This document shows, in pieces, positions 43,226 through 51,444 of a stretch of DNA of 64,000 nt. The notes beneath the pieces were generated by a model. It was not told where the DNA came from, made no database searches, and was given only the letters and a program-made list of their open reading frames with translations. Where the stretch lies: contig CBDDJX010000003.1 in assembly GCA_965229885.1 (NCBI GenBank), forward strand, positions 496,001 through 560,000, in the 5' to 3' direction. Numbering within the stretch: the stretch's first letter is position 1; every line of letters begins with the position of its first letter. This stretch comes from DATLLJ01 sp965229885. Its GTDB lineage: Bacteria; Acidobacteriota; Vicinamibacteria; Vicinamibacterales; CAVVIG01. A program made the translations under genes and the position numbers.

Positions 43226-44608
43226 TCAGACATCCGACTTCTTCAATTCCAGACGAACCCCGACGGATCTTTCCAGCTGCGCCAGCGCCCGTTGCTCCTC
43301 TGGCGCGACGAGGGTGATGGCTTTTCCCACCTCATCTGCGCGTCCAGTCCGGCCCACCCGGTGGACATAGGCATCGGAAGAGTCCGGCACTTCGTAGTTG
43401 ATCACCGCGCGGATGCCGTCGATGTCGAGGCCACGAGCGGCGATGTCGGTCGCGATCAGCGCCGTATATCGTCCGCCCCGGAATCCTTCCACGGCAGCCC
43501 GGCGCTGTTCCTGTGTGCGGTTGGCGTGCAGCGCGGCTGCCTTGATGCCGGTAGACGCGAGCTTGCGGGCCAGCCGCTCCGCGCCGATCTTCGTGCGCAT
43601 GAAGACGAGCGTGGGACCGTGCGGGCGGCGCAGGTAGGCGGTCAGCCACTCGACCTTCGCCGACGCCGGCATCACTTCGGCCGTGTGCGTGATCGACTTG
43701 GGCGGTGCGCTGCGCTGACCCACCTGAATGAACGCGGGGTTGCGCACGATCTCGAGCGCGAACCGCACCACGTCGTCGGGCAGCGTCGCCGAAAACAGCA
43801 GCGTCTGGCGCGCCTTGGGGATCGCGGCAATGATGCGCCGCACGTCTGGCCAGAACCCCATGTCCATCATGCGGTCCGCCTCGTCGAGCACGAGCAGCTC
43901 GACGCCCGTCAGATCCGCATTCTGCTGCCGCAGATGATCGATGAACCGTCCGGGTGTCGCGACGATGATGTCGACGCCAGCGCGCAAGGCGCGCTCCTGC
44001 ACCCCCATGTCCACGCCGCCGTACACCGCGGCGCTCGTAATCGGCGTGTGGTAGGCCAGGCCGTGGATTTCGTCCTCGATCTGCACGGCCAGCTCGCGGG
44101 TCGGCGCGAGCACGAGCACGCGGGAAAGGGGACGGGAGTCTTTTCTGGCAGCGTGGTCGAGCCCCTCTGTCAGGGCAGACCTGTCCCCTTTTTCGTTCGA
44201 GTCTTGGCCGGAAGTCGGCGAGGGATGGCCGTCGCGAATATGACTCCCGTCCCCTTTTGTCAGTAACCGCTGCAGCGTCGGCACGACAAACGCCGCCGTC
44301 TTGCCCGTTCCGGTTTCGGCGCAGGCGATCAGGTCGCGGCCGGCGAGGGCCAGCGGGATGACCGCGGTTTGGATCGGACGCGTCTGGGTGTACGAGAGAT
44401 CCTTCAACCCTTCCGCGAGCCGTGGATCCAGATCCAGGGAGGCATACGGCACGGGGTTCGTGTCGCACGCGAATGGCTCGAGCGCCGGCGCCCGAGACGC
44501 CGCGGGCGCCGCGGGCGACGGCGCGTGCGATCCACGACGCGACTGTCCGCGACCGGCTGGCCGGCGCCCGCGAGGTGGATGGTGTCGATCGGTTGTGTTG
44601 GAATTCAA
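43226..44608 (-). CDS. DEAD-box RNA helicase (RhlE-like) with palindromic insert
   Basis: 460 residues. Motifs in order: Q-motif region (SYTQTRPIQ), Walker A AETGTGKT (residues 97-104), APTRELA, PGR, VLDEADRMMDMGF, SAT, and the C-terminal HRVGRTGRADEVG. Between motif I and Ia there are about 45 extra residues (117-161: TKGDGSHIRDGHPSPTSGQ and on) encoded by inverted REP-like repeats at 44125-44258; normal relatives have about 10-15 there. The insert is in frame, so function may be kept because this loop is on the surface. Lies 11 bases behind infA and would act in RNA unwinding or ribosome assembly. Confidence 0.92.
   Translation of the reverse strand: MNSNTTDRHHPPRGRRPAGRGQSRRGSHAPSPAAPAASRAPALEPFACDTNPVPYASLDLDPRLAEGLKDLSYTQTRPIQTAVIPLALAGRDLIACAETGTGKTAAFVVPTLQRLLTKGDGSHIRDGHPSPTSGQDSNEKGDRSALTEGLDHAARKDSRPLSRVLVLAPTRELAVQIEDEIHGLAYHTPITSAAVYGGVDMGVQERALRAGVDIIVATPGRFIDHLRQQNADLTGVELLVLDEADRMMDMGFWPDVRRIIAAIPKARQTLLFSATLPDDVVRFALEIVRNPAFIQVGQRSAPPKSITHTAEVMPASAKVEWLTAYLRRPHGPTLVFMRTKIGAERLARKLASTGIKAAALHANRTQEQRRAAVEGFRGGRYTALIATDIAARGLDIDGIRAVINYEVPDSSDAYVHRVGRTGRADEVGKAITLVAPEEQRALAQLERSVGVRLELKKSDV
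44125..44258. repeat. REP-like inverted repeats inside the helicase gene
   Basis: AAAGGGGACGGGAGTC at 44125-44140 is matched exactly by its reverse complement at 44242-44257, 101 bases apart. A third related unit (GACCTGTCCCCTTTT, complement AAAAGGGGACAGGTC) lies at about 44178-44192. The arrangement is like REP/BIME elements spread by TnpA-REP-type transposases. It sits in frame in a conserved helicase. No other copies of this exact motif were recognised in the window. Confidence 0.75.
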
Positions 44609-44619
44609 ACTGTCTCTGG

Positions 44620-44838
44620 CTAGCGGGCGCGGAACGTGATGATGCCCCGGACGGGGTCGTACGGCGAAACGCCGACGGTCACCCGATCGCCCGGAACGAC
44701 TTTGATACGGAAGCGGCGCATCCGACCGCTCAACTGGGCCAGCACCTCGTGGCCGGCGTCACATTGCACCCGGTAGAGCCCGCCACTGTGCACGGCGACG
44801 ACAATGCCCTGCAAGTCAATGAGATCGTCCTTGCTCAA
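44620..44838 (-). CDS. infA: Translation initiation factor IF-1
   Basis: 72 residues forming one S1/OB domain (IDLQGIVVAVHSGGLYRVQC, HEVLAQLSGRMRRFRIKV, PGDRVTVGVSPYDPVRGIITF), which occupies the ribosomal A site during initiation. It starts at TTG (44836-44838), unusual for infA, with an AAAGGA sequence about 12 bases upstream and a -10-like hexamer further back. The IF-1/DEAD helicase pair suggests cold-shock or ribosome-assembly linkage. Confidence 0.93.
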   Translation of the reverse strand: MSKDDLIDLQGIVVAVHSGGLYRVQCDAGHEVLAQLSGRMRRFRIKVVPGDRVTVGVSPYDPVRGIITFRAR

Positions 44839-44867
44839 CTGCTAGCGAATCCTTTCTGTAAACAAAC

Positions 44868-44873
44868 ATTATG
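44868..44873 (-). promoter_or_regulatory. Candidate -10 box for infA
   Basis: On the minus strand the sequence reads TGGCATAAT, an extended -10 (TGn) with CATAAT, about 30 bases before the TTG of infA in a 47-base AT-rich gap. No convincing -35 hexamer is seen. Confidence 0.4.
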
Positions 44874-44885
44874 CCACACCCGCCC

Positions 44886-47402
44886 TCACAGTGCGCGCAC
44901 GGCGTTTTCGACCTGTTTGGCGAGCGATTCGTAGTCCTCGCCGGTCAAATGGAGGGGCGCGCCGAACGCGACGCGGACGCGGCCTGGCGTGGCCATCCGC
45001 CACGTGTGATGCAGGACGCGATCGAGCCCTTCGAAACGCACAGGCACCACCGGCACGTTGAGCCGCGACGCGATCATGCCGATACCCGGGCGAAAGCGAT
45101 CGATTTCGCCGGTGTCGGTGCGCTTGCCTTCCGGAAAAATTAGGACGGAGAAACCATCCCCTAGGACGTCGCCGATGTATCGCAGCGTCTGCCGCGCGCC
45201 GGCTTCGCGCTGCGGGAGCGGAAAGGCATTGAAAAATAACGCTGCGAGGTAGTAGTTGAGTGAGCTCGTGAACCATGCCAGCCGGCCGTATTGGCTTGGA
45301 AAGAAGTGGGCTTTAAAGAACTCCTTGGCCATCGCGGGCGCCACGCGGTACCGCCAGCGGGCGGGGAGCGCGGCCATGAGGACCGGCGTGTCCATGTGAC
45401 TCTGGTGGTTCGCCGCGAAGATGACGGGGCCTTCCAGGCCCTCCAGGTACTCGCGGCCTTCAACGCGCATCCACGCGAATACACGCGCGAGCGGCAGGAT
45501 CCACGTCGGCAGGCTGACGCGGCGAATCGCACGCGGCAGCCACGATCGGTTCCATGCGGGAAACTCCACCGGGGCTTTTTCATCGGTCGGCACCTGCTCG
45601 ACGAGCGCGCGCAACTGGCCGATGTCGCGCGCCTCGGCGAACTGGCCTTCGTCGATCGGTGTTTGAAATGCATCTTCGAGCGCGACCATCAGCTCGACGC
45701 GTTCGAGCGAGCTCAGGCCGAGCTCTTCGATCGTGGTGCTCGACGGCAGATCGCTGCGGCCGGCGTACTTGGCCAGCACGGCTGCGAGACGGTCGGTCCC
45801 TGTCGTCACGAGCCGCGGTGCGCCGCCTTCCTTCACCCACTCGCGAATGAGGGCTCGCCTCAGCTTCCGCGTCCCTTCCGTGCGCGGCAATTCCGGCTCA
45901 GGCCACACTAACGCGCGGCGGATCTTCTGGTGATCGCCGAGCTCTCGGTTCGCCTGGCGCACGATCGCGTCGACATCCGCGCCGGCATCGAGCACGAGCA
46001 CCGCGTGTACGCGTTCCTCCGTTCCGATTCGCGCGCCCACGACGGCGGCCTCGCGCGTCCCCCCCACGCGGGTCAGCACCCGCTCGACATCTTCCGGGAA
46101 GACGTTGAGCCCTTCGGGCGTGACGATCATCTCTTTCTTTCGTCCTCGAATGTAGAGCTGACCGTCTTCGGCGAGCTCGCCGATGTCGCCGGTATGGAAC
46201 CATCCACCCTCGAAGGCGCGCGCGGTTTCTTCCTCCGAGTTGAAATAGCCGGTCGTGACGTTGTCGCCGCGGACGAGAATCTCGCCGTCGGGGGCGATCT
46301 TCATCTCCACGCCGGCAATGGCCTTGCCGACCGACCCTTTCTTCGTGCCGAACGGATGGTTCAGGCTGACGATAGGCGCCGCCTCCGTGAGGCCGTACCC
46401 CTGGATGACCACGTAACCCAGCTCGGACCACGTCGTTTCAAGGTCGGCGTTGAGGGGCGCGGCGCCGACGACGAAGGCCCAGAATTTCCAGCCAAGCAGC
46501 CTGTGGAGCGATCGATACCGCCACCACCGGCGCAGGACATGTTGTCTTGGCCCGGGAACGTCCGGGTGCGGCGCCACTCGGAGGACGTGCTCGCGCAGAA
46601 CGTCTAGAATCTTCGGCACGCACACGAGCACCGAGATGCGGCGCTTCCTGATCTGCGCCGCGATCTCCACGGGGTTGTAGCCGCGCATCAGAATGACGAC
46701 GCCCGGCAGCATGGGCGGGATGAAGGTCGCCATCGCCTGGCCGAACATATGGCTCAGGGGCAGGAGATTCAGGAACGCGATCGGCGACACCGGCCACGCC
46801 CACTTCCGATACTTCAGGACCTCGTGCTCGACCGGGATGATGTTCGCCAGGACGTTGCGATGGGTGATGACAACGCCTTTGGGCTCGGCCGTCGCCCCCG
46901 ACGTGAAGATGATCTCCGCGACATCGTCGCGGCCGATCTGTATCGGGGGCGGCAGTGAGGTGCCATCGGACCACGCGAGGTCGTGAAGCTTCCAGACGGG
47001 GACGCCGGGGATGTTCACGACGTTCTCCCCGGGCTCCCCAGGCACCCCGGGGCCGGGCGGGGAGACATCCTGGCCGATCAGTACGAGTCTTGCTGCGACG
47101 ATGCGGCTGACGCGCACGAGAAAGTCTGGCGACGCACGATAGTCGATCGGCACGACGACAATGCCGCCAAGCAGACAGCCCCAGAAGGCGACGATCCACT
47201 CCGGGCGGTTCTCGCACCAGAAGACAACCTTATCGCTTTTTCGCAGCCCCAGCTCATGCAGGCGGACGGCGAAGCCGCGTGCCGCGCACGCAACCTGCGC
47301 GTAGGTGTGGGAGCGACATCTGAATCCATCGTCATAGACGAGGAAGGGGCCGCGCGCGCGTGCGAGATCGTTGAAAAAGTCGATGAGCGTGTCACGAGGC
47401 AC
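44886..47402 (-). CDS. Aas-like fusion: AMP-ligase + acyl carrier protein + PlsC acyltransferase
   Basis: 838 residues from a GTG at 47402; the much longer open frame upstream runs antisense through another gene and is rejected. Residues 1-520 form an acyl-AMP ligase (IIFTSGATAEPKGVVITHRN, QGYGLTEAAPIVS, WFHTGDIGELAEDGQLYIRGR). A carrier-protein domain follows with LGLSSLERVEL (Ser for phosphopantetheine). The C-terminal 230 residues are PlsC-like (NHQSHMD and FPEGKRTDTG). It probably activates free fatty acids, loads its own ACP domain and acylates lysophospholipid. Coli Aas has no internal ACP in this order. Confidence 0.9.
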   Translation of the reverse strand: MPRDTLIDFFNDLARARGPFLVYDDGFRCRSHTYAQVACAARGFAVRLHELGLRKSDKVVFWCENRPEWIVAFWGCLLGGIVVVPIDYRASPDFLVRVSRIVAARLVLIGQDVSPPGPGVPGEPGENVVNIPGVPVWKLHDLAWSDGTSLPPPIQIGRDDVAEIIFTSGATAEPKGVVITHRNVLANIIPVEHEVLKYRKWAWPVSPIAFLNLLPLSHMFGQAMATFIPPMLPGVVILMRGYNPVEIAAQIRKRRISVLVCVPKILDVLREHVLRVAPHPDVPGPRQHVLRRWWRYRSLHRLLGWKFWAFVVGAAPLNADLETTWSELGYVVIQGYGLTEAAPIVSLNHPFGTKKGSVGKAIAGVEMKIAPDGEILVRGDNVTTGYFNSEEETARAFEGGWFHTGDIGELAEDGQLYIRGRKKEMIVTPEGLNVFPEDVERVLTRVGGTREAAVVGARIGTEERVHAVLVLDAGADVDAIVRQANRELGDHQKIRRALVWPEPELPRTEGTRKLRRALIREWVKEGGAPRLVTTGTDRLAAVLAKYAGRSDLPSSTTIEELGLSSLERVELMVALEDAFQTPIDEGQFAEARDIGQLRALVEQVPTDEKAPVEFPAWNRSWLPRAIRRVSLPTWILPLARVFAWMRVEGREYLEGLEGPVIFAANHQSHMDTPVLMAALPARWRYRVAPAMAKEFFKAHFFPSQYGRLAWFTSSLNYYLAALFFNAFPLPQREAGARQTLRYIGDVLGDGFSVLIFPEGKRTDTGEIDRFRPGIGMIASRLNVPVVPVRFEGLDRVLHHTWRMATPGRVRVAFGAPLHLTGEDYESLAKQVENAVRAL

Positions 47403-47408
47403 GGTTGA

Positions 47409-47414
47409 ACTATG
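47409..47414 (-). promoter_or_regulatory. -10-like hexamer 6 bases before the Aas-like gene start
   Basis: CATAGT on the minus strand, followed by six bases (TCAACC) and the GTG start at 47402. The spacing would place transcription start at the initiation codon. The complementary strand reads ACTATGAT and may serve the divergent epimerase gene at 47427. Confidence 0.35.
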
Positions 47415-47426
47415 ATATACGGCCGC

Positions 47427-48350
47427 ATGCGAATATTCCTCACGGGCGCGACCGGCTACATCGGCGCCGCCGTATTCGACGCGCTCGTGCGCGGCGGTCA
47501 CGACGTGACGGCGCTCGTGCGCGACAATCAGAAGGTCTCGCGCATCAGCGCGCGCGGCGGCCATCCGATCGTCGGCAACCTCGCCGATCCGGAGTCGTTT
47601 CGCGCGGCCGCTGGCGGCCAAGACGGTTATGTCCACACCGCGTACGACTCGACATCGAACGGCGGCCCGACGGTAGACCGCGCGGCGCTCGACGTGCTCA
47701 TCGCGGCGGCCAGGCGTCGCCGCACGGCCGGATCGCAGGCGCCCCGGAAGCGGTTCATCATCTACACGTCCGGCGTCTGGGTGCTGGGTGCGGCGCCGGA
47801 GCCTGCGACTGAGGATTCCCCGGTCAACCCCGTCTCGCTGGTGGCGTGGCGGCCGGAACACGAACAGCTGGTTCTTCGCGCCGCGGGCCCGCGTCTCCGC
47901 ACGATCGTGGTTCGGCCCGGCATCGTGTACGGCGGCGGCCACGGCATCGTCGGCGACATCCTCAAGTCGGCGTCCAACGGCCTGGTGCGCGTTGTCAGCG
48001 ACGGGAACAACCGCTGGCCGCTCGTGTACGACCGGGATCTGGCGGACTTGTATGCCCGGCTGGTGGCGGATGAGGGCGCGGCAGGCGTCTACCACGCCAA
48101 CGACGAAGGGGACGAGCGCGTGAACGACATCGTGTCGGCCATCGCGCCCTATCTTCCGGTCCGTCCCGATGTGCGGCACGTGCCAATCGAAGAGGCTCGG
48201 AGCAAGATGGGGGCCTTCGCCGACGCCCTGGCGCTCGATCAGGTGGTCCGAAGCCCGCGCGCCCGCGCGCTTGGCTGGACGCCGACGCTCCATTCGGTCG
48301 CCGGCAATGCCGCGCGCCTGCTGGAAGAATGGCGCGCTTCGCGGACCTGA
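47427..48350 (+). CDS. Atypical short-chain dehydrogenase / NAD-dependent epimerase family protein
   Basis: 307 residues from the ATG at 47427; an ATG at 47412 would add five. The Rossmann motif is FLTGATGYIGAAVFDALV, followed by VTALVRDNQKVSR and a Tyr-rich region (IIYTSGVWVLG) rather than a clear YxxxK. VVRPGIVYGGGHGIV is the usual substrate-side strand. It resembles atypical extended SDRs annotated as NAD-dependent epimerases. It is divergent from the Aas-like gene. No specific reaction can be given. Confidence 0.82.
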   Translation: MRIFLTGATGYIGAAVFDALVRGGHDVTALVRDNQKVSRISARGGHPIVGNLADPESFRAAAGGQDGYVHTAYDSTSNGGPTVDRAALDVLIAAARRRRTAGSQAPRKRFIIYTSGVWVLGAAPEPATEDSPVNPVSLVAWRPEHEQLVLRAAGPRLRTIVVRPGIVYGGGHGIVGDILKSASNGLVRVVSDGNNRWPLVYDRDLADLYARLVADEGAAGVYHANDEGDERVNDIVSAIAPYLPVRPDVRHVPIEEARSKMGAFADALALDQVVRSPRARALGWTPTLHSVAGNAARLLEEWRASRT

Positions 48351-48365
48351 CGCATTCCTGCTGAG

Positions 48366-48801
48366 CTACGGGTCCTTGGCGAGCGGGACCGGGTGGCGTG
48401 GCCGCAGATTCAACATCTCCACGAACACTGAGAAGGCCATCGCGAAGTAGATGTACCCCTTCGGGATGTGCTGATCGAGCCCTTCCGCGACGAGCGACAG
48501 GCCAATCATCAGCAGAAAGCTGAGCGCCAGCATCTTCACCGTCGGGTGGCGGTGCACGAAGTCGCCGACCGCGCCGGCGAACACCATCATGCAGGCGACC
48601 GCGATCATGACGGCCGCCACCATGATCGCGATCTCGTCGGCCATGCTGATCGCCGTGATGACCGAATCGAGCGAGAACACGACAGGTCTCGACCGGAAAT
48701 GTCACGACCCAACACCGAGAACCAGGGCGTGGTCAGCCGCATGACCGCCGCCAGTGAGAACAACAGGGCGACCAGGTTTCGGGGTCGGTGAACCAGTTCA
48801 T
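48366..48801 (-). pseudogene. terC-family gene with two internal deletions
   Basis: The start MNWFTDPETW (ATG at 48801) is that of TerC-family membrane proteins. The reading then jumps directly into a later segment (ALLFSLAAVMRLTTPWFSV, GRDISGRDL) in another frame, and jumps again into FSLDSVITAISMADEIA in the third frame, continuing normally to the end (PKGYIYFAMAFSVFVEMLN). About 50 and 40 residues are missing at the two junctions. The protein cannot be made as one chain; only a C-terminal 104-residue frame (from 48680) is open. Confidence 0.82.
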
Positions 48802-48852
48802 GTACGACTCCGCGGGACGTGTTGAGGTGGTGGTCGACGAGCGCGCGACGCA

Positions 48853-49083
48853 TCAGTCGCCGAACGCGTCCAGATCCTCTTCTTCAGCACCCGGAAGCAG
48901 ATCGAAGAACGCATCGAGGCTCCGATCAAGCGATCGCCGCAAGTGAGGGATGGTGCCGTCGGTGGTGTGCAGCGTCAGTCCGGCGGTCGTGCCGTCCGCG
49001 AGCGTGAGCGTCGCGTCGGTGACGCCGGCGATCGAGCCTTCCGGGACGAGACGGAGGCCATAGACGAGGGTGTAGCGAGCCAT
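48853..49083 (-). CDS. Conserved-looking small protein of unknown function
   Basis: 76 residues. No known domain is recognised. The sequence alternates hydrophobic residues (MARYTLVYGLRLVPEG, ATLTLADGTTAGLTLHT), indicating a small beta-rich fold, and ends in an acidic tail (GAEEEDLDAFGD). A -10-like TACAAT lies six bases before the ATG, as at other genes here, which supports it being real. Confidence 0.55.
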   Translation of the reverse strand: MARYTLVYGLRLVPEGSIAGVTDATLTLADGTTAGLTLHTTDGTIPHLRRSLDRSLDAFFDLLPGAEEEDLDAFGD

Positions 49084-49089
49084 GGGGAG

Positions 49090-49095
49090 ATTGTA
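49090..49095 (-). promoter_or_regulatory. -10-like TACAAT six bases before an ATG
   Basis: On the minus strand TACAAT-CTCCCC-ATG leads into the gene at 48853-49083. The spacing predicts a leaderless transcript with the start at the A of ATG. No Shine-Dalgarno sequence is available. Confidence 0.4.
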
Positions 49096-49108
49096 GCCTG
49101 GTAGCGCT

Positions 49109-50479
49109 TTATGCCAGTAGCTTGGCTGCGGCCATCGCGTCGTCGATCGACGCGACCTTGCCGTCGAGCTGCTGTTCGTAGACGGCCTTCAGGATCTCGC
49201 CCATGCGCGGGCCCGGCTGAAGACCAAGCGCGAGCAGGTGACGCCCCCGAAGAATCGGCGCCGGCGGACGATGCTCCACGCCGAGCGCACGCGCGCGATC
49301 GAGAAACCAGTCCATCGCCGTGCAATCAAAGCGGCCGGGCTCCCGGCCGAGGCAATCCGCCTTCGCGAGACGCGCCAGCAGCTCGAGATCGACCTTGTGC
49401 GCGAGCCGCCGGAACGCGCCGTCGCCGACCTCGTCGCGCACCTTGAACCACGCGCCGGGCTTCAGGTGCTGGGCGACCAGCCCGGCGACCTGCTGCCGCA
49501 CGTCGTAGCCATCGAGCGAGTGAATATTGAGGCGGTCGAGAAACGCCAGGGTCGGCGCGACGCCCTGTTCCTCGTGATCCAACGATCGAATGCGGCCGTC
49601 GATGGCGGCCGTGGTCGCCGGCTTGCCGAAGTCGTGACACAGGGCGCCCAGCATGACGGCGATCTGCTTCGGTCGATCGAGGTCGTCGACACGCCGCCGC
49701 GCCTGATCGACCACCTGTAGGGTGTGGACCCAGACGTCGCCCTCGGGATGCCATTCGGGCTCCTGCGGGCATCCCGCGAGGGCCTGCAGTTCCGGGAACA
49801 GCGCGCGGATGACGCCCAGCTCCATCCCGAGCGCCAGCCCAATCGACGGTCGTCCGGCGGACAACAGTTTGTCGACTTCGCCCCAGATTCGCTCGGGGGG
49901 CAGATCGTCGAGCGGCGTGTCGCGGCACAACGCATGTGTGCTGTCATCAAGCGTGAATTCGAACCGCGCCGCAAACTGCACGGCGCGCAGCACGCGCAGG
50001 CTGTCGTCGCCGAACGTGGCCGGATCGACCACGCGGAGAAGCCGGCGCTCGATGTCGCCGCGGCCATCGCGCGGATCGAGATATTCCTCCGTCAGCGGAT
50101 CCCACGCGATCGCATTGATGGTGAAGTCGCGCCGCCTGACCGCTTCGCCGAGTTCCATCGCGGGATCGCCGGCGATCTCGAAGCCGCGGTGCCCACGGCC
50201 TGACTTGGATTCCCGCCGAGGCAGCGAGACGTCGAGATCGCCGGACTTGTAGACCTGGAAGCTTTCGCCGACGGTCTCCACCCGGCCGAAGGCCTCGAGG
50301 AGGCGCTGCAATCGATCGGCCGGCACGCCGAAGACTTCGAGGTCGATGTCCTTGGAGACCGTGTTTCCAGGCCCCATGAGCCGATCGCGCACCCAGCCGC
50401 CCACGATGAGCGCGCGACCGCCGGCCTCGTGTACGGCGTTCGCGATCTGCCGTGCACGGAGCAGGGACAGGCTGGTCAT
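49109..50479 (-). CDS. CCA tRNA nucleotidyltransferase
   Basis: 456 residues from the ATG at 50479 (six residues further upstream is an alternative). Class II nucleotidyltransferase head: IVGGWVRDRLMG, KDIDLEVFG (metal Asp pair), RRRDFTINAIAWDP, then VDPATFGDDSLRVLRAVQFAARF. A C-terminal HD domain (LGALCHDFGKP) gives phosphatase or phosphodiesterase activity as in E. coli Cca. It adds or repairs the CCA ends of tRNAs. Length matches HD-bearing members. Confidence 0.92.
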   Translation of the reverse strand: MTSLSLLRARQIANAVHEAGGRALIVGGWVRDRLMGPGNTVSKDIDLEVFGVPADRLQRLLEAFGRVETVGESFQVYKSGDLDVSLPRRESKSGRGHRGFEIAGDPAMELGEAVRRRDFTINAIAWDPLTEEYLDPRDGRGDIERRLLRVVDPATFGDDSLRVLRAVQFAARFEFTLDDSTHALCRDTPLDDLPPERIWGEVDKLLSAGRPSIGLALGMELGVIRALFPELQALAGCPQEPEWHPEGDVWVHTLQVVDQARRRVDDLDRPKQIAVMLGALCHDFGKPATTAAIDGRIRSLDHEEQGVAPTLAFLDRLNIHSLDGYDVRQQVAGLVAQHLKPGAWFKVRDEVGDGAFRRLAHKVDLELLARLAKADCLGREPGRFDCTAMDWFLDRARALGVEHRPPAPILRGRHLLALGLQPGPRMGEILKAVYEQQLDGKVASIDDAMAAAKLLA

Positions 50480-50503
50480 CCCGCTCGAGGATAACACTTG
50501 GGG

Positions 50504-51418
50504 CTACCGCTGATCGCCCGCGATGCTCCGGAGCACGAACGCCACGTTCGCGGGGTGCTCCCCGAGCCGGCGCATGAAATAGGGAAACCAGTCGCGCCCG
50601 AATGGCAGGTAGACGCGCACGCGATATCCGAACCCGACGAGCATCACCTGCAGATCGCGGCGAATCCCGTACAACATCTGGAACTCGAAGCGATCCGATG
50701 CGACGCCGTGGTCGGACGCCCAGCGGCGGGCGAGATCGATCATGGCGGGATCGTGCGTGGCGATCGCCGGGTAGTGGCCATCGGTGATCAGCACTTTCAT
50801 CATCCGGGCGTAGGCCGCGTCGACGTCGGCCTTCTTCTGATGCGCCACCGACTTCGGCTCGCGGTACGCGCCCTTGACGAGGCGGATGCGCGCCCCGAGC
50901 GCGGTGATCCACCGGACGTCCTCCTCGCTGCGATACAGGTCCGATTGCAGCACGACGCCGATCTGCCGGTGGCCGTACCCCCACAGCGTCTCGAAGGTGT
51001 CGAGCGTCACCGCCGTGTAGCGTGAACGCTCCATATCGATTCGCACGAAAAAGCCGGCCGGCTCGGCGAGCTCGAGAATCTTCCGCAGATGGTCGACGGC
51101 GCTGGCGCGATCGACGTCGAGACCGAGCTGCGTCAGCTTCAACGAGATATTGCGGTCGACCCCCGACTCGATGACGGCCCTGACCATGTCCAGGTAATCG
51201 CGGGTCGCGGAGACGGCTTCGGCGAGCGTGGTGACGCTCTCGCCCAGACGATCGAAGGTTTCGGTCAGGCCTTGGGCTTCGAGCACGCGGGCGGCGCGAA
51301 TGGCGTCCTCGACGGTTTCGCCGGGGAGGAAGCGGTGGACGAAGCTCGCCCGGCCCGGACGCATTGCCAGGCGCGTGGCCAGTGTTTTCAGGGTGCGGCT
51401 TTGCGCCAGGAGATGCAA
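50504..51418 (-). CDS. Proline dehydrogenase (monofunctional)
   Basis: 304 residues from a TTG at 51418; in-frame codons before it (ALILGSASKAF) also look family-like, so the true start may be a little further upstream. FAD-dependent TIM barrel: NISLKLTQLGLDVDR, FFVRIDMERSRYT, GARIRLVKGAYREPKSVAHQ, AIATHDPAM, FEFQMLYGIRRDLQ and YLPFGRDWFPYFMRRLGE. It oxidises proline to pyrroline-5-carboxylate and passes electrons to quinone. No P5C dehydrogenase is nearby. It begins just behind the acyltransferase gene on the same strand. Confidence 0.92.
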   Translation of the reverse strand: MHLLAQSRTLKTLATRLAMRPGRASFVHRFLPGETVEDAIRAARVLEAQGLTETFDRLGESVTTLAEAVSATRDYLDMVRAVIESGVDRNISLKLTQLGLDVDRASAVDHLRKILELAEPAGFFVRIDMERSRYTAVTLDTFETLWGYGHRQIGVVLQSDLYRSEEDVRWITALGARIRLVKGAYREPKSVAHQKKADVDAAYARMMKVLITDGHYPAIATHDPAMIDLARRWASDHGVASDRFEFQMLYGIRRDLQVMLVGFGYRVRVYLPFGRDWFPYFMRRLGEHPANVAFVLRSIAGDQR

Positions 51419-51444
51419 GAAGGCTTTCGAAGCGCTGCCGAGGA

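Noticed and set aside
44886..48293. 1135-residue open frame on the minus strand
   Set aside because: Only the part from 47402 down is a recognisable protein. The upstream 297 codons run antisense through the epimerase gene and are a high-GC artefact.
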